A stretch of 60,000 bases of DNA from Apostichopus japonicus (lineage: Eukaryota > Echinodermata > Holothuroidea > Aspidochirotida > Stichopodidae). The notes below the pieces were generated by a model. It made no database searches. It saw only the letters and a list, made by a program, of their open reading frames with translations, and was not told the origin of the DNA. Every line of letters begins with the position of its first letter. Positions within the stretch are counted from its first letter, which is position 1. The stretch is taken from the NCBI RefSeq assembly GCF_037975245.1, contig NC_092564.1, positions 12,054,484 to 12,114,483 on the forward strand, read 5' to 3'. This document shows positions 59,232 to 60,000 of the stretch, one piece after another. The translations under genes and the position numbers were made by a program.

Positions 59232-60000
59232 ATGCATAAGAAGATGGATTAAGATGCAGGACTACGACATCTTAAGAAGATGGATGACGACTGTGGAATG
59301 TGGATGATGTCAGTGGAAGATGGATTAAGACACTGGATGATGCCACCAGAAGAACAAGGGGAGTCCAGAATGAAGGATGATTGAGTGGGATGAAGATGGA
59401 TGAGGTTCCAGGACAACGATGATAAAAGATGGATGAAGACTGAAGAAGAACAAGGGGAGTCCACGAATGAAGGATGATTGAGCCGAATGAAGGTGGATGA
59501 GGTTCTAGGACGTTGATGATTAAAGATGGAGGAAGACTGCACAAGCAAATTTATTGATAAAAGACTGCACGACGATTAAGTCAGAAATATTAAGACAGGA
59601 TTAGAAGAATGAATACGATGAAGGTGAATGAAAAGGTAGGACAGCCATGACTGATGATGATGAAAGAAGATGGACGTAATGATATTTGTATGAGAGGGAA
59701 AGGTGGACAATCAGCGGACAATAGACCTGCATAAGTGTTTTGTTGCTACACTATATATCTTGGGGCATATGCTCTTTCACAGAACGTCATACCTCCTGTG
59801 CAATTTTATATATGCTAAAATGATGGAACAGGCATGCACGCATGCAACGATAGTACTCAAAATGTTGGCAAATTACCTGAATTTACCTGTATTTATAAAC
59901 TGTTGAAAATATGTATTCCCAAAAAATTACGTAAATAGAGTGTGTTCATATTATTAAAATCACGTAAATTCACGCAAATAAAGTCATGAACCCTTCCATG
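59232..60000 (+). other. array exit and possible terminal exon/3' UTR
   Basis: After the last acceptor TTTCAG (ends 59,231) the sequence drifts from array-like to unique and stays purine-rich to about 59,650. It then becomes AT-rich and reaches AATAAA at 59,977. A two-copy repeat of about 96 bp lies at 59,349-59,541 (shared GAACAAGGGGAGTCCA and AATGAAGGATGATTGAG). I see no long protein-like plus frame. If the array belongs to a plus-strand transcript this would be its last exon. Confidence 0.35.
59977..59982 (+). terminator. possible poly(A) signal
   Basis: AATAAA on the plus strand, 23 bases before the window edge. Cleavage would fall at or just outside the window. Confidence 0.3.

Larger units (their letters stand above)
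56591..59330 (+). repeat. tandem array, right end, diverged monomers
   Basis: About 14 monomers of the same design but with more substitutions and length changes than the core. Examples are TGCGTTATGTATTTGG, a TTCTAATTG branch variant and loss of the CTAAC in some. The G runs are mostly shorter. Several keep GACGAC|GTAAGAAG, the donor-like site lost in much of the core. The last clear acceptor is at 59,231. Confidence 0.93.

Noticed and set aside
16831-59330. CRISPR array
   Set aside because: The monomer is about 190 bp with no short palindromic repeat and no unique spacers, and the setting is a eukaryotic genome.
16831-59330. Telomere-like repeat because of GGGTTAG and GGGTGGGTTA
   Set aside because: GGGTTAG occurs once per monomer and is not in TTAGGG tandem runs. 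The context fits a donor-like site and a G4 motif.

Overview
This window looks like nuclear DNA of an animal, most likely a marine invertebrate. It has no operons and no long ORFs. It holds GT-AG splice signals, AATAAA sites, tRNA-derived SINEs, many short hAT-type DNA transposons with 8-bp target duplications, and one solo LTR. The repeat style would fit an echinoderm or another invertebrate deuterostome, but nothing here fixes the species.

Left third (1-16,150): mostly unique AT-rich DNA and layered transposons. I could pair both ends and the target duplication for seven hAT-like elements, several nested inside others. One splits a SINE, one sits inside another hAT element, and one 2.3-kb element carries a nested copy of its own family. 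Between them lie short plus-strand coding remnants: an exon-like stretch at 57-154, a 67-codon exon at 5500-5700, a C2H2-finger fragment at 6049-6246, a fragment at 8264-8605 and an exon at 8806-8920. They look like remains of one or more genes of a large, uncharacterised, transposon-like protein family. A separate candidate first exon (ATG to GTGAGT donor, preceded by an E2F-like site) lies at 13,073-13,124.

Right two thirds (about 16,150-59,330): one huge tandem array of roughly 215-220 monomers of about 180-205 bp. It is interrupted once, by a 1,075-bp solo LTR. Each monomer has intron anatomy in plus orientation: a donor-like GTTAGT, a branch-like TTCTAAC, a pyrimidine tract and TTTCAG, followed by a purine-rich GAAGAA exon-like block. 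Many monomers have a second donor-like GTAAGA 40 nt after the acceptor. A poly-G run next to the first donor makes a canonical G-quadruplex motif in almost every monomer. Monomer types are arranged in higher-order repeats (5.59, 1.93, 2.30, 4.07, 0.90, 0.58 and 0.39 kb), near-identical in the core and more diverged at both edges.

On the left edge an apparent seed survives: a 40-nt exon-like block with good acceptor and donor, inside an older duplication of about 640 bp. On the right edge the array fades into unique DNA ending in AATAAA at 59,977. The simplest reading is that an intron-plus-microexon segment of a plus-strand transcription unit was amplified into a satellite. Whether it is transcribed or spliced cannot be told from sequence alone.
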